This document shows, in pieces, positions 35,161 to 49,094 of a stretch of DNA of 64,000 nucleotides. The notes beneath the pieces were generated by a model. That model saw only the letters and a list, made by a program, of their open reading frames with translations. It was not told the DNA's origin and did no database searches. This DNA is from Sequoia sempervirens (taxonomy: Eukaryota > Streptophyta > Pinopsida > Cupressales > Cupressaceae), in contig VDFB02296725.1 in NCBI GenBank assembly GCA_007258455.2, positions 19,834 through 83,833 of the forward strand, given 5' to 3'. The stretch's first letter is position 1. Each line of letters begins with the position of its first letter. The position numbers and the translations under genes are program-made.

Positions 35161-38100
35161 TGTCAATCAGATTGCACCCGTTATGCATGAATGATTAAAT
35201 TCAGCAATCTGTTGAAACATGGGAACTATCTTCAAGCTGTGGGTATTCCTATGGCAAAGATAGACCTCCAGGTTCTAGGCTGGTTCCTATATGATGATCA
35301 ATTTAGGTACTTGAACGATTTGTTGAGAAAAAGGGTAAGAAGGACTGAATTGAATGCATGAACTAAAACTAAAACTTTGGTGATGCACCTAATTGATATT
35401 TATGAGCAGATTGATTCAGAACTGATTATTATAGAATCTATTTTCACAACTCAAATTGGGAAATCTAATTACATAAGTGTTTCATCAGAAGGCCTGACAA
35501 TCCATTCTTAATGAAGGAAAAATGATATTTTCACAACCTAAAGGAGAGGATAAATTTATAGCACAACTTATGATCTGTAATTAAAATTTCTTTTTCATGT
35601 ACATGTATTCATGAACATGATAGGAATTTAAAGGCTTTGAAATCAAACACATTAAATTCACATCTTAAACATTCAATAAATACAAAACTCCTAAATCTGA
35701 GAAGGCTAATACTGAATAGCCATAACGAAAAGAAGGAACTCTACAAAAATGATAATCTGTAAAGCTTTAAAAAATGTATTAAATCTAAAATGCTGAGTTA
35801 CAAGATAGTCTTCCTTGCTAAAGGCAAAGGCAGAAAACAAAAACTAATTCAAAACGATAAATTTTTTCAATATATACAATGAGAATGCACTTCAAAGTGC
35901 ATGAACAAGCAACTGAAAGTCAATTTCAGTGAGAAAGTGAAAACTACAAGGTGAAATCCGAGTAGAAGCAAAAATCCCTGAAAATAAGGTTCAAACTCAG
36001 GCAAAAATGAGTGAACTCAATCTTGAACTGGCAGTCATAAGCATGCAACTGATCTGTAACTCAAACTGAAATGGAAATCTCTGAATGTGAGCCAAAACAT
36101 GCAAAAATCCTCCTTGCTTTAATCAATTCGCCCATGATAACTGGAACTCCACACTTGCACGATCAATCTTCAGTCGATGATCTTTAATTCTTCAGTTACA
36201 TCCTCATTATTTGCATGATTTTACTCAAGGAAGATAAATAATTAAATATTTAAAATAATCAAATGTATAATTATTTTAATAGTTAATGTGGAAGTGATCT
36301 CCTTATTTTCATTTTAAATATTAATGCAATGATACATTAATATTTAATTACATATAATAGTTTGAATAAAATCATGCAAACATGCATGAGTTCATTGTCA
36401 TTTCTAAAGAAATAATGACTTAAATTATTCTTTAAGTCAACTATCAGCATACACGAGATTCCTAAGCATGTTCAAGTTTTATTGACTTAATAGTCAATAC
36501 TACATCAATGATTCAAAATGAAAAAACAATAAACAATGATTAGGGCTTTTGCTCAAAACATTCGAACCCTAAATCTCTTGAATCATTTTGCATTCTGTAT
36601 TGAAGGAAAGCCTGAAAGAGAGGCGCTGCCATGAGCTGGTATTGAAGGTCAAATTGCACATTTCCTGGATGTTTTCTGAGATTATTTTTTGATGATTTCC
36701 ATAGAGAAACACGTGAAAAGCTTTTCCTGATGCAAATCTGACATTCCTGTTCCATCTGGAGCATTTTTTAAACCTATATAGCCACGGTTTATCATCATAT
36801 CTCCTGATATATTTCCATTCCTTTTTCCTCTGGTAATGATTTCTTGTTTTGTGGCCACGATGGACGCCTTTTGAGAGCACTTGTTTGTGGGATTTGAGGG
36901 AATTTTATTAGCAAATTTTGGTAAATTTTTGTCATTCAAGGATTGCATTTCTTCTTTATTTTTCCTGTATGGTACGACCTTTCCCATTGCTTCTTTATTT
37001 TCCTTGTATGTGCCTGCCTTTCAATTCTTTTGTATTATGCATTCTGGGTTTCTTACGGGTGTAGGGTTTCTTTACTCTATAGGCCATGGCTACTATATAT
37101 CATGTTGCATATATCTTGGCATTGCTTTGATAAATGGCATAAGAATTTGCATTGTAGAATCTGTATTTTCCTGGTGATAACTTAACCATGGCCTCTTTGA
37201 AACTTTCTCTTTTCGTTCTGTCTTTTATGAGCTACCATTGCAGACATGGCTGTGGCTATCTTTCTAATGCTTTGGGTAATCTTGAAAACCTGTATAAGAT
37301 ATAATATTGAAGTCCCTGGCATTTTAAGATTACTCTTCATCATCTTTATGACAAGTCTTCCCTAAAAACCATAGTTCTTTGCATTATGTACTTCATTCAC
37401 TATAAAGTACATGTTTGATACTTCAACAATTGTATTACCTGGCAACTCAGTGAGTGCTGAAACACCTTTTCATTGTTAATGTTACTCTATCTGTTATGGC
37501 ATTTTTCTATAGGTGAACATTTTTTCATTATGCACTTGATACAATACAGTCCTTCAACATATATTGCAGTTATATCATCATTTGGCTGATGATTTAAATG
37601 ATATTGGTTACTTGTATGACATCTCATGATCAAGATGTCACTTATGTCTACTTGCTGTCCTACTAGTAAAATTATATCAGTCAATTTGAAAAGTTCTTGT
37701 AGCAGCTCAATGCTTGATATTCTATTAATTCCTCCATGGGTTGCTTTTTCTGATTTGATGATTCTGTTTGTTGAGTGTCATTGGTTAGAGTGACTGCCCT
37801 CCATTGATTAACTGTGTCTAATTAATCATGAATACTCCCTGATACTCTACTGAAGTATGCATTCGTGGCTTATTTATTACCTCTATGAACATGTGATCTG
37901 GACTGTCATACTGTCATCTTTATGCAAGGAAGATTCAAATGTGATTCTTTTGACTGTGGTCATGAGACTCCATATGTTGATTATTACTATATTCTATTTT
38001 GATCATATTTCATTGCTAAATGTAGTGCTCATGGGACTGCCACTTGTGAAAACATAACTCCAGCTTATTCATAGTTCTATGACTATTTGGTAAGCTGCCA

Positions 38101-39260
38101 CTATTCAAATTGTACTGTAGCTGTCCTTTATGCCGATATGCATGAAATCCACTACGAGTATATCCCAATCCTCAATTCATCATTTAAACATAATGGTATC
38201 TTTAGTTTGAGTATGACAACTATGTATTATGGTAACAAATGCTACTATCAGGAAAGCATTCCTCATTGAAATACTACTATCTTTTAATGCTGATTTCATA
38301 TAGATTGAGTCTGCTCCTCCATGAAATAGTTTTCAATGGTTTGTATTGGCTCCCTAAAAGTGACTCATGGTTTGTATATATGCATCTCTTGAATAATGAG
38401 AGAAAGGATGAATTTCTCAATCTGCTTTTGTCATAATGGATGAAAGGCTCCTCTTGTGAATTCCTCTTGTTACAACAGTCCTTTCTTGATGACTGTAATT
38501 GATGCTTGATGACTCTCATATATGAATGTTGAATGAGAGAATACCTTCATACCTTCTTGATATGCCGGGCTCGAACCTTGTGGGAGCCTGTTTTACTCCA
38601 CATATCTGATGAAAATAATCATGAACATGATGAACCTGTTCCTGCACATTGAAACAAACATGTTAGCAAAATAAAAGAAGCTGAAAGCTTCCATTGAATT
38701 CTGTTTTCTTTTGAATAGTGAAACGATCATATGGATGCTTGATCGAATGTACATTATATTTCTATTGGTAGTGTAGGCATATGATAGGATATGATTTGTC
38801 ATTGCTTAGAGACCATCTCTAATACCATATTTAATCGTTCTTGCAGATGCATCGGAGCTTGGAGCTGGAGCTGGAGCTGGAACCACAATTGAAGATCTGG
38901 ACTTGTCAATGATTCATCATTCCAAGCAATGACAAATTACTTTCTACCCTATGCATTCTTTACTCTCAGTTGTATAGTGTACTTTCTTTTCTTGTATCTA
39001 TCATTTGATTATAAATATCAAATTGGCTACTCCCATGACATGTGTGGGACTTCAACTTTTCCAATATGAATAAAGCAACATTCTTTTATGCAAATTTATG
39101 AGTTCCTTTGTTTGAGATTTTCATAATAACACTTGAAATTCATAAGTAATCAAAGTTCTGGAACATAATGAATACTTAAGCAGAATTTTTTTTTGTACCT
39201 TCTTTGATGGATGCAATTCAGCTCTACCTATTTTGAGCTGGTAGTGAAAAATAGGTAGCA
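35161..39260 (-). repeat. 3' LTR of copy B (4100 bp)
   Basis: Same length and nearly same sequence as 22560-26659. It contains the same antisense terminal-exon-like segment (frame SELGAGAGAGTTIEDLDLSM after ttcttgcag near 38846, AATAAA near 39069). Confidence 0.88.
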
Positions 39261-39818
39261 AATTGGTGACCTCTGCGGAGTGTTTGCCTGCTAAACACAA
39301 TAGACCAGTTGCTCTGTATATCCATTGGGAATGGAGTCTATTCTTGCTCTTATCCTCTGAAAACCTTTGTAACTCAGCTTCAAAACACACAAATTTAAAG
39401 AAACTATGACAACTCTATTTATGATAGAGTATGAAAAACAAGGTGCAACAACTGCACTTTATTGAAAATAATACAATACTGGAATGAAACATTCCATGAG
39501 GCACTTATTGAAAGAAAAGCATAAAACTCTATCCTACCCCTACACTAACCAATAGTGTTAGTGCTCAGGCATGACCATTTATGGGCTGTAAGAAATAGCT
39601 GCCCTTCCTTAATAACAAAGGATACTTCAAATCCGTAAGATTAATCAAAAAGAAGTATAGACATTTGACTAACTGCCGCTCCTTAGTGGCAAAAACTGCC
39701 ATCAACATAGTTTGGATCATCATAAAAAGCATACCTTCCTTATTTGATTGATCAACAAAGATGATAGTCTGAGGCATATGAATAAGGCTAACCTGTTGTT
39801 GCTCTTGGCACATTGCAA

Positions 39819-41627
39819 TCACATGTCTTGGCAGAATTGTTGTAATTCTGTAGACTCTTCATATAATAAATACCTGATTGGACACCCCTTTGAAAGGATA
39901 AAGCTTGGCCTCTTACTGCTGTCTTCATGTTTATAAATTGTTGGCACTCCATATTGCTGATTAGACTGCTCCATTACATGCAGTGTAAGATTTTCATTTT
40001 TCCTTCTTGCTGCCTCAATTTCAATCTGAACTGAAAGAGCTGGTTCACATAAAAGAAATGAAGGAATGTGTGGCTCTTTGACTTGAACAGGCTGATTGCA
40101 TACTGCTGGCTCATATGGCATCAAACTATCATCAATATTAGAACAAAAGACCTCAATTATGCCTGAAAACATAGTATCATCTAATTCATGATCCTGAATT
40201 GGATTCAGATGAGTCTCATCACTCTGTTGCTCAAAGGTAGACATTGATGTTAGTAAACATGTGTTGTCTTCATTTTCACTAATAAATTTGGGTAATTGCT
40301 CAAATAAATTAGCTAAACCCTGAGATTCAACCTCTATTTCCTTTTTTAAAACATGTTCAACTTGATGTTGATTTTAACCTAAGTGCAAAACAAAGGACTC
40401 AAGATCATTCCAAAATATGGCTTCCTCACAATCATCATTTGCATTACCTTCTGGAATTAGATGAGTAGCTTCCAACTTGTCACATTTGTTGACCTCAACC
40501 AGCAACTCATCACATTGTTTGACATCTTCCTACTCAATAAAGGAAGGTAATTCATCAGATAAGAGAATGAAAACATCGCCTTTCATATCTTTTTCAAGCT
40601 CCTCAACCTGTTGTCCTAATTGATCATGTTCGTTCACCTCCTTCTACAAGTTTGCTTTGCAAATGGTATCAGGACATGCATGCGTATGTTGGCTCCCTTG
40701 AATAAGAACAAGCGACTTTTCATGAAGATTCATAGCTTGATTTGGTACATGTACTTGACTTTGCAATAGAAGAGGATCTCTGAAACTTGGAATGGAAGCC
40801 TCTTGAACTAGATTTGGCATTTTGAAGTCAAGATGTTTGGTCCAAGAAGGCTGCCATGGTTGTTCAGTAATTTTATTACTTGGTTCAGGCTCTTGATATG
40901 ATTGAAAATGAGGGTTCATGGGTTCTTGTAGGGACTGAGCTATTGAAGTAGAGGGAACTTGAGGAATCTCTTGAATTTCTTGAAGGAAAATAGGCTCTTC
41001 ATATGGCTGATCTTGAGGATTAACAAATTTAGGTTGTACTAGCATAGGCTCTTGTATTGGTAAAACATCTCTAAAACTTGGAACCTTAATTTTAAAAGGG
41101 TTAAGAGAATCACTTTGCTCTTTATGTGGAATATAAGGAGCTACTTGGACCTCATGCCTCTGTGTTTGAGCAAACAAAAGCTTCATTTGCTCCTCTTTTG
41201 CTGCTAGCTCCCTTTTGAGCTTTTCTTCAAACTATTTCCTCTGCGTCAGTAATTCTTTCTCATGAAGGTAGGCCTGATAGGCCATCTCTTCTTTTTGTTG
41301 ATCGTACTCCTGCTGCCTCCTAAAATCTTCCATTTGCTTTGTGATCTTTGACAATATGTCCTTCATGTTATTCATGTTATTCTTCATATAATCAACCTCT
41401 TGGAGCTGATTTTGGATATTCGAATCTGGATCTGAAGGCTGAGCAAGGGTGGGTGGGAGGTAAGCATGTTGAAAATGTTGATAGGCTACTATTGCACGAC
41501 TGTGTGGGATGAAACCAACAACATGATTGGCCTGATATGGCTAATAGAGTGATTGGTTGACAGGATTTTCATGAAACGGAAGTGGGTATACATGCTGACC
41601 ATGAAAATCTATCATCTCTATACTCAT
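39819..41627 (-). pseudogene. Gag-like frame of copy B, broken by stops
   Basis: Equivalent to 27218-29026, with ATG at 41627. It shares with copy A the TAG codons after NQSLY, after TQRK and after the CPDTICKANL/CLDTICKADL block, and a TAA after FVLHLG. One stop seen in copy A (TAA before CDELL) is a Gln codon here. Coiled-coil, Pro/Gln/Glu-rich repeats and acidic tail are as in copy A. No enzymatic domain. Confidence 0.5.
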
Positions 41628-41839
41628 ATAAATGCTGGAAATCAGAGTATTAAGCTTGAATTTGAAACATACCAGCACTGAACTTGTTGAAACCAGTAGA
41701 TTTGCTCAGAGTTACCAGGTATAAATTGTACCTCTGGAAGGTAAAATACATTGCTGTATATACCAGGACAACAACTTGTATCTTTGAATTTCTTCTCTGA
41801 AGTGATCTTCAGAGTCGCACAGGGCGTGCCAAAAACTAT

Positions 41840-44800
41840 TGTCAATCAGATTGCACCCATTATGCATGAATGATTAAATTCAACAATCTGTTGAAACATG
41901 GGAACTATCTTCAGGCTGTGGGTATTCCTGTGGCAAAGATAAACCTCTAGGTTCTAGGCTGGTTCCTATATGATGATCAATTTAGGTACTTGAACAATTT
42001 GTTGAGAAAAAGGGTAAGAAGGATTGAATTGAATGCATGAACTAAAACTAAAACTTCGGTGATGCACTTAATTGATATTTATGAGCAGATTGATTCACAA
42101 CTGGTTATTACATAATCTATTTTCACAACTCAAATTGGGCAATCTAATTACATAAGTGTTTCATCAGAAGGCCTGACAATCCATTCTTAATGAAGGAAAA
42201 ATGATATTTTCACAACCTAAAGGAGAGGATAAATTTATAGCACAACTTATGATCTATAATTAAAATTTCTTTTTCGTGTACATGTATTCATGAACGCGAT
42301 AGGAATTTAAAGGCTTTGAAATCAAACACATTAAATTCGCATCTTAAACATTCAATAAATACAAAACTCCTGAATCTGAGAAGGATAATACTGAATAGCC
42401 ATAACGAAAAGAAGGAAACTCTACAAAAATGATAATCTGTAAAGCTTTAAAAACTGTATTAAATCTAAAATACTGAGTTACAGGATAGTCTTCCTTGCTA
42501 AAGGCAAAGGCAGAAAATAAGAACTAATTGAAAACGATAAACTTCTTCAATATATATAATGAGAATGCACTTTAAAGTGCATGAGCAAGCAATTGAAAGT
42601 CAATTTAAGTGAGAAAGTGAAAACTCCAAGGTGAAATTTGAGTAGAAGCAAAAATCCATGAAAATAAGGTTCAAACTCATGCAAAAATGAGTGAACTCAA
42701 TCTCGAACTGGCAGTCATAAAGCATGCAATTGATCTGCAACTCAAACTGAACTGGAAATCTCTGAATGTGAGCCAAAACATGCAAAAATCCTCCTTGCTT
42801 TAATCAATTCGCCCATGATAACTGGAACTCCACCCTTGCAAAATCAATCTTCAGTTGATGATTTTTAATTCTTCAGTTACATCCTCATTATTTGCATGAT
42901 TTTACTCAAGGAAGATAAATAATTAAATATTTAAAATAATCAAATGTACAATTATTTTAATATTTAATGTGGAAGTGATCTCCTTATTTTCATTTTAAAT
43001 ATTAATGCAATGATACATTAATATTTAATTACATATAATAGGTTGAATAAAATCATGCAAGTTACATGCATGAGTTCATTGTCATTTCTAAAGAAATAAT
43101 GACTTAAATTATTCTTTAAGTCAACTATCAGCATACACAGGCTTCCTAAGCATGTTCAAGTTTTATTGACTTAATAGTCAATACTACATCAATGATTCGA
43201 AATGAAAAAACAATAAACAATGATTAGGGCTTTTGCTCAAAACATTCAAACCCTAAATCTCTTGAATCATTTTGCATTCTGTATTGAAGGAAAGCCTGAA
43301 AGAGAGGCGCCGCCATGAGCTGGTATTGAAGGTTGAATTGCACATTTCTTGGATGTTTTCTGAGATTTTTTTTGATGATTTCCATAGAGAAACACGTGGA
43401 AAGCTTTTCCTGATGAAAATTTGACATTCATCTTCCGCTTGGAGAATTTTTTAAACCTATACAGCCATGGTTTATCATCATATCTCCTGATATATTTCCA
43501 TTCCTTTTTCCTCTGGTAATGATTTCTTGTTTTGTGGCCACGATGGATGCCTTTTGAGAGCACTTGTTCATGGGATTTGAGGGCATTTTATCAGTAAATT
43601 TTGGTAAGTTTTTGTCATTCAAGGATTGTATTTATTTTTTATTTTTCCTATATGGTACGACCTTTCCCATTACTTCTTTATTTTCCTTGTATGAGCCTAC
43701 CTTTCTATTCTTTTGTATTCTACATACTGGGTTGCTTATGGGTATAGGGTTTCTCTACTCTGTAGGCCATGGCTACTATATATCATGTTGCATATATCTT
43801 GGCATTTCTTTGATAAATGGCGTAAGACTTTGTATTATAGAATCTGTATTTTCCTGGTGATAACTTAACCATGACCTCTTTGAAACATTCTCTTTTCTTT
43901 CTGTCTTTTATGAGCTACCATCGCAAACATGGTTGTGGCTATCTTTCTAATGCTCTGGGTAATCTTGAAAACTTGTATAAGCTATAATATTGAAGTCCCT
44001 GGAATTTTAAGATTACTCTTCATCACCATTATATCAAGTCTTCCCTAAAAACCATAGTTCTTTGCATTATGTACTTCATTCACTATAAAGTACATGTTTG
44101 ATACTTCAACAATTGTATTAGCTGGAATCTTAGTGAGTGCTAAAACACCTTTGCATTATTAATGTTACTCTATCTGTTATGGCATTTTTCTATAGGTGAA
44201 CATTTTTTCATTATGCACTTGATACAATACAGTCCTTGAATATATATTGTAGTTATATCATCATTTGGCTGATGCTTTAAATGATATTGGTTACTTGTAT
44301 GACATATCTCATGATCAAGATGTCACCTATGTCTGCGTGTTGTCCTACTGGTAAAATTATATTAGTCAATTTGAAACATTCCTGTAGCAGCTCAATGCTT
44401 GATATTCTGTTAATTCCTCCATGGGTTGCTTTTTTTGATTTGATGATTCTGTTTGTTGAGTGTCATTTGTTAGAGTATCTTCCCTCCATTGATTAACTGT
44501 GTCTACTTAATCATGAATACTCCTTGATACTTTGCTGAAGTATGCATTCGTGGCTTATTTATTGCCTCTACGAACATGTGATCTGGACTGTCATACTGTC
44601 ATCTTTATCCAAGGAAGCTTCAAATGTGATCCTTTTGACTGTGGTCATGAGACTCCATATGTTGATTATTACTATATTCTATTTTGATCATATTTCATTG
44701 CTAAAAAAAGTGCTCATGGGACTGCCACTTGTGAAAACATAACTCCAACTTGTTCATAGTTCTATGACTATTTGCTAAGTTGCCACTATTCAAATTGTAA

Positions 44801-45945
44801 TGTAGCCGTCCTTTATGCCAATATGCATGAACTCCACTACGAGTATATCCCAACCCTTAATTCATCATTTAAACATAATGGTATCTTTAGGCTGAGTACG
44901 AGTACTGTGTATTATGGTAACAAATGCTACTATCAGGAAAGCATTCCTCATTGAAATACTACTGTCTTTTAATGCTGATTTTATATAGATTGAGGCTGCT
45001 CCTCCATGAAATTGTTTTCAATGGTTTGTATTGGCTCCCTAAAAGTGACTCATGCTTTGTATATATGCATCTCTTGAATAATGAGCGAAAGGATGACTTG
45101 CTTAATCTACTTTTTCCATAATGGATCAAAGGTTGCTCTTGTGAATTCCTCTTGTTACAATAGTCCTTTCTTGATGACTGTAATTGATGCTTGATGACTC
45201 TCATATATGAACGTTGAATGAGAGAATACCTTCATACCTTCTTGATATGCCAGGATCGACCCTTGTGGGAGCCTATTTTACTCCACATATTTGATGAAAA
45301 TAATCATGAACATGATGAATGTATTCCTACACATTGAAACAAACATGTTAGCAAAATAAAAGAAGCTGAAAGCTTCCATTGAATTCTATTTTCTTTTGAA
45401 TAGTGAAACCATCTGATGGATGCCTAATCGAATGTACATTATATTTCTGTTGGTAGTGTAGGAATATGATAGGATATGATTTGTCATTGCTTAGAGACCA
45501 TCTCTAATACAATATTTCATCGTTCTTGCAGATGCATCAGAGCTTGGAGCTAGAGCTGGAGCTGGAACCACAACTAAAGATTTGGACTTGTTAGTGATTC
45601 ATCATTCTAGGCAATGTCGAGTCAATTTCTACCCTATGCATTCTTTACTCTCAGTTGTATAGTGTACTTTCTTTTCTTGTATCTATCATTTGATTATAAA
45701 TATCAAATTGGCTACTCCCACGGGATGTGTGGGACTTCAGCTTTTCCAATATGAATAAAGCAGCATTCTTTTTTGCAAATTTATGAGTTCCTTTGTCTGA
45801 TATTTGCACAATAACACTTGAAATTCATAATTAATCAAAGTTTTGGAACATAATGAATACTTAAGCATAATTTTTTTTTTTACCTTCTTTGATGGATGCA
45901 ATTAAGCTCTACCTGTTTTGAGCTGGTAGTGAAAAATATGTAACA
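41840..45945 (-). repeat. 5' LTR of copy B (4106 bp)
   Basis: Direct repeat of 35161-39260 with clearly more differences than exist between copies A and B (roughly 6-7% against 1-2% in a 180-bp test stretch around 43284 compared with 36601 and 24001). The match ends at tatgtaaca (45945), the LTR edge. Confidence 0.85.
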
Positions 45946-45994
45946 ATTATATAGCTAATTAATATTACTAACATATAAAATATTTAAATATTAT
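45946..45994. other. AT-rich flank of copy B
   Basis: attatatagctaattaatattactaacatataaaatatt resembles the left flank of the element (tattactaatatataaaatatt at 35130-35153). The element therefore inserted into a local AT-rich repeat, or the target region was duplicated. Confidence 0.4.
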
Positions 45995-47189
45995 CTCTTT
46001 CCCTCTCTCCCTCTCTCCCATTATTCCCCTCCTAATTTTGTCTGCCTCTCTCTACCCTTCTTCCCCTCTCCCTTCCCTCCTAGTTATCCACTCTCTTTCT
46101 CTCTCTCAATCCTCCCCCTCCTACCACCCCTCCCTTTCTCAAGTCTCTCTCTCACTCACTCATTCCTAAGTCTCTCCACTCTACCCTTAGCCCTATACCC
46201 TTAACCCTTAAATCCTTAAACCTTCTACCATATATCTCTCTCCACTCCCTCCTACCTCCTCTCAAGACTCTCCCTCATGCCACTCTCCTCTCTCGGTCTC
46301 TCTCACTCACTCCCTCTATCTCTCTCTCCCCTCTACCTTTAACCTAAAACCGCCAAACCTTTAACCATGACCCTCACCCTCACAGCAACCCTCTGCCTAT
46401 ATCTCTCTCCCACTCCCTCCCCTCTCTCTCTCTCCGTCTCTCATCCTAGCACCACTCCCTCTCCTAGGTCTCTCTCTCTCTCTCTAAAGGTCTCTCCTCC
46501 TGCCCCTCACTCTCTCCAAGGTCTCTCTCTCACTCACTCCTCCTAGGAAGTCTCTCCCACTCTGCCGCAGCCCTCTACCACTTAACCCTTAAAATCCTTA
46601 GAGCCAAACCTCCTGCCCTCTGTTTCTTTCCCTCCTCCTCTCTCTCTCTGGGAATGTCCTCCACCTCCTCTCTCCTCTCTTGGGTTTCTCTCTCTCTCTC
46701 TCACTCCTCTGTCTCTCTCCTCTGGCTGACCCTGGGCCCTAGGCCCTTGACATGGGCTCTGGCCATGGGGCCTCACCCTCTGTCTCTCTCCCCTCCTTCC
46801 CTCCACTCCCTCTGTCTCTCAGGTCCTCACCCTCCTCCACTCCTGGGATTATCTCCTCTCCTATCTCCTCCCTCTGCCCTCCTATCTCTCTCCACTCCCT
46901 CCTCTCTCTCTCTCCTTTGGATCCATCTGTCTCTCTCCCTCTACCCATAACCCTAAACCCTAAATCCTTAAACCCTCTACCCTCTCTCTTTCAAGACTCT
47001 CCCTCCTACCGCCTCTCCCTCTCTCAAGTATCTCTCTCTCTCACTCACTCTATATATCTCTCCCCTCTACCCTTAAACCTAAACCATTAACCCTTAACCC
47101 TTAAACTCTAAACCCTTAAACCCTCTATCCTCTATGCTTAACCCTCTAGCGTCTATCTCTCTCCCTCCCTCCTCCCTCTCTCCTCCCTC

Positions 47190-47260
<71 letters not shown>

Positions 47261-49072
47261 ACCCTCATGCCTCTCCTCTCCTGGGTCTCTCTCTGCCACT
47301 TCTATCTCCCCTCCTCTACCCCTTGACCCTCTACCCTCTATCTTTCTCCCGCTCCTCTCTCTCTCTCCCTCTACCTAGGCCCTAAACCCTTGACATAGGC
47401 TCTAAACCATAGGCCCTCTGCCCTCTCGTGGCCCTCTGCCCTTATCTCTCTCCCACTCCTCCCTCTTTCCTCTCTCCTCTCAGGTCTCACCCCTCCTGCC
47501 CCATCTCCTCTCGGGTCCTCTCTCTCTATCACTCCTCTTATCTCCCTCCCTCTATCCTTAACCTCTACCTTCTACCCTCTACACCCTCTATCTCTCTTCA
47601 GTCCCTCTGTCTCTCTCTCCCCTCTACCCACAACCTAAACCCTTAAACCTTAAAACCTTCTACCCTCTCTCTCTCTCTCTCAAGTCTCTCCCTCCTACTC
47701 CCTCTCCCTCTCTCAAGTCTCTCTCTCTCTCTCACTCACTCCCTCTATGTCTCACCCCTCTACCATTAAACCCTAAAACCTTAACCTTTAACCCTTCAAT
47801 CCTAAACTCTTAAACCCTCTACCCTCTACCCTTAACCCTGTCTCCCTCTATCTCTCTCCCACTCCCTCCCTCCCTCTCTCTCTATCAAGTCTCTCCCTCC
47901 TAGCACAACTCCCTCTCTTAGGTCTCTCTCTCTCTCTCTTATTCACTCACTCTATCTCAAGTATCTCCATCCTACCCCCTCTCCCTCTCTTATGTCTCTC
48001 ACTCACTCACTCCCTCTATCTCTCTCCCCTCTACCCTTAACCTAAAACCATAAACCCTTAACCCTTAAACCTTAAACCCTTGAACCATCTACCCTCTACC
48101 CTTATCCCCACCTCCCTCTATCTCTCTCCCACTCCCTCTCTCTCTCTCTCTCAAGTCTCTCCATCCTACCCCCTCTCCCTCTCTTAGGTCTCTCTCTCAC
48201 TCACTCCCTCTATCTCTATCCCCTTAACCCCAAACCCTTAACCCTCCCTTCCTTTATCTCTCTCTCTCAAGTCTCTCCCTCCTGCTTTTTCCTCCCTATC
48301 TAAATTATCTCTCCCACTCACTCACTCACTCACTCTATCTCAAGTCTCCTCCTACCCCTTCTCCCTCTCTTAGGTCTTTCTCTCACTCCTCCTCCCTCTA
48401 TCTCTCTCCCCTCACCTTAACCCCTCCTCCCTCTATCTCTCTCCTCCCTTCCTCTCTCTCTCTCAAGTCTCTTCGTCCTACCCCCTCTCTCTCCCTCTTA
48501 GGTCTCTCTCTCACTCCCACTCCTTCATCTCTCTCCCCTAAACCCTAAGCACTAAATATAGCCCTTAGAGCCCTCTACCCTCTACCTTAACCCTCCCTTC
48601 CTTTATCTCTCTCCCACTCCCTCCCTCTCTCTCTCTCTCAAGTCTCTCCCTCCTACCCCCTCATCCCTAAACCCTCAGCCATAAACCCTTAAACCTTCTA
48701 TCCTCTACCCTCAACACTCTTCCCCTCTCCCTTCCCCCTCCTAATTCTCTCTCTCTCTCTACCTCTCCCCTTCTTCCCCTCTTCCCCTCTCCCTTCCCCC
48801 TCCTAATTCTTTCTCTCTCTCTGTCTCTCTCTCCCCCTTTCCCTCTCTCTCTCTCTCTCATTTTCCCTCTCCCTTTCCCTCTCTCTCTATCTCTCTCCCT
48901 CTCTCTCCCTCCCCCCTCCTAATTATCTCTCTCCCCCTCTCTTTGTCTCTGTCTTTGTCTCTCCCTTTCCCTCTCTCCCTGTCTCTCTTTCTCCCTTTCC
49001 CTCTATCTCTGTCTCTGTCTCTCCCTTTCCCTCTCTCTCTCTCTCTCCCACCCTCCACCTCATAATTACTCT
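45995..49072. repeat. 3-kb polypyrimidine satellite with telomere-like blocks
   Basis: Almost purely C and T on the plus strand. Motifs recur in order every roughly 190-250 bp: caagtctctccctcctacccc, ctctctta/caggtctctctctcac, tcactccctctatctctctcc, then cccttaaccctaaaccc-type telomere-like words, then ctctaccctctaccctt. Clear unit starts (caagtctctccctcct or variants) are near 47680, 47886, 48149, 48268, 48463 and 48638, with more degenerate ones earlier. A pure (CT)n run spans about 47193-47254. From 48720 it becomes plain CT/CCCTCT. All long frames here are artefacts of the composition. Confidence 0.88.
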
Positions 49073-49094
49073 TGGGTCTATGTGTGCAAAAATT

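Larger units (their letters stand above)
35161..45945 (-). mobile_element. Copy B of the long-LTR non-autonomous retrotransposon, complete
   Basis: Total 10785 bp: 5' LTR 41840-45945 (4106 bp), interior 39261-41839 (2579 bp), 3' LTR 35161-39260 (4100 bp), read on the minus strand. LTRs start and end TG...CA in plus orientation. The flanking pentamers ATTGT (35156-35160) and ATTAT (45946-45950) fit a target duplication with one change. The interior has only a damaged gag-like frame. LTRs make up about 76% of the element, very unusual even for LARDs. The two LTRs differ by several percent in stretches compared by eye, so the insertion is not recent. Confidence 0.88.

Noticed and set aside
22560..45945. 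Interpretation of the 4.1-kb repeats as plain segmental duplications and not LTRs
   Set aside because: Ends TG...CA, a PBS-like TTTTTGGCACGCC at the inner edge, the same interior length in both copies and near-matching flanking pentamers favour LTRs.
46582..49058. Long open frames in the CT-rich tract (Ser/Leu/Pro-rich on plus, Arg/Glu/Gly-rich on minus)
   Set aside because: They follow directly from the dinucleotide repeat, which lacks stop codons in most frames.
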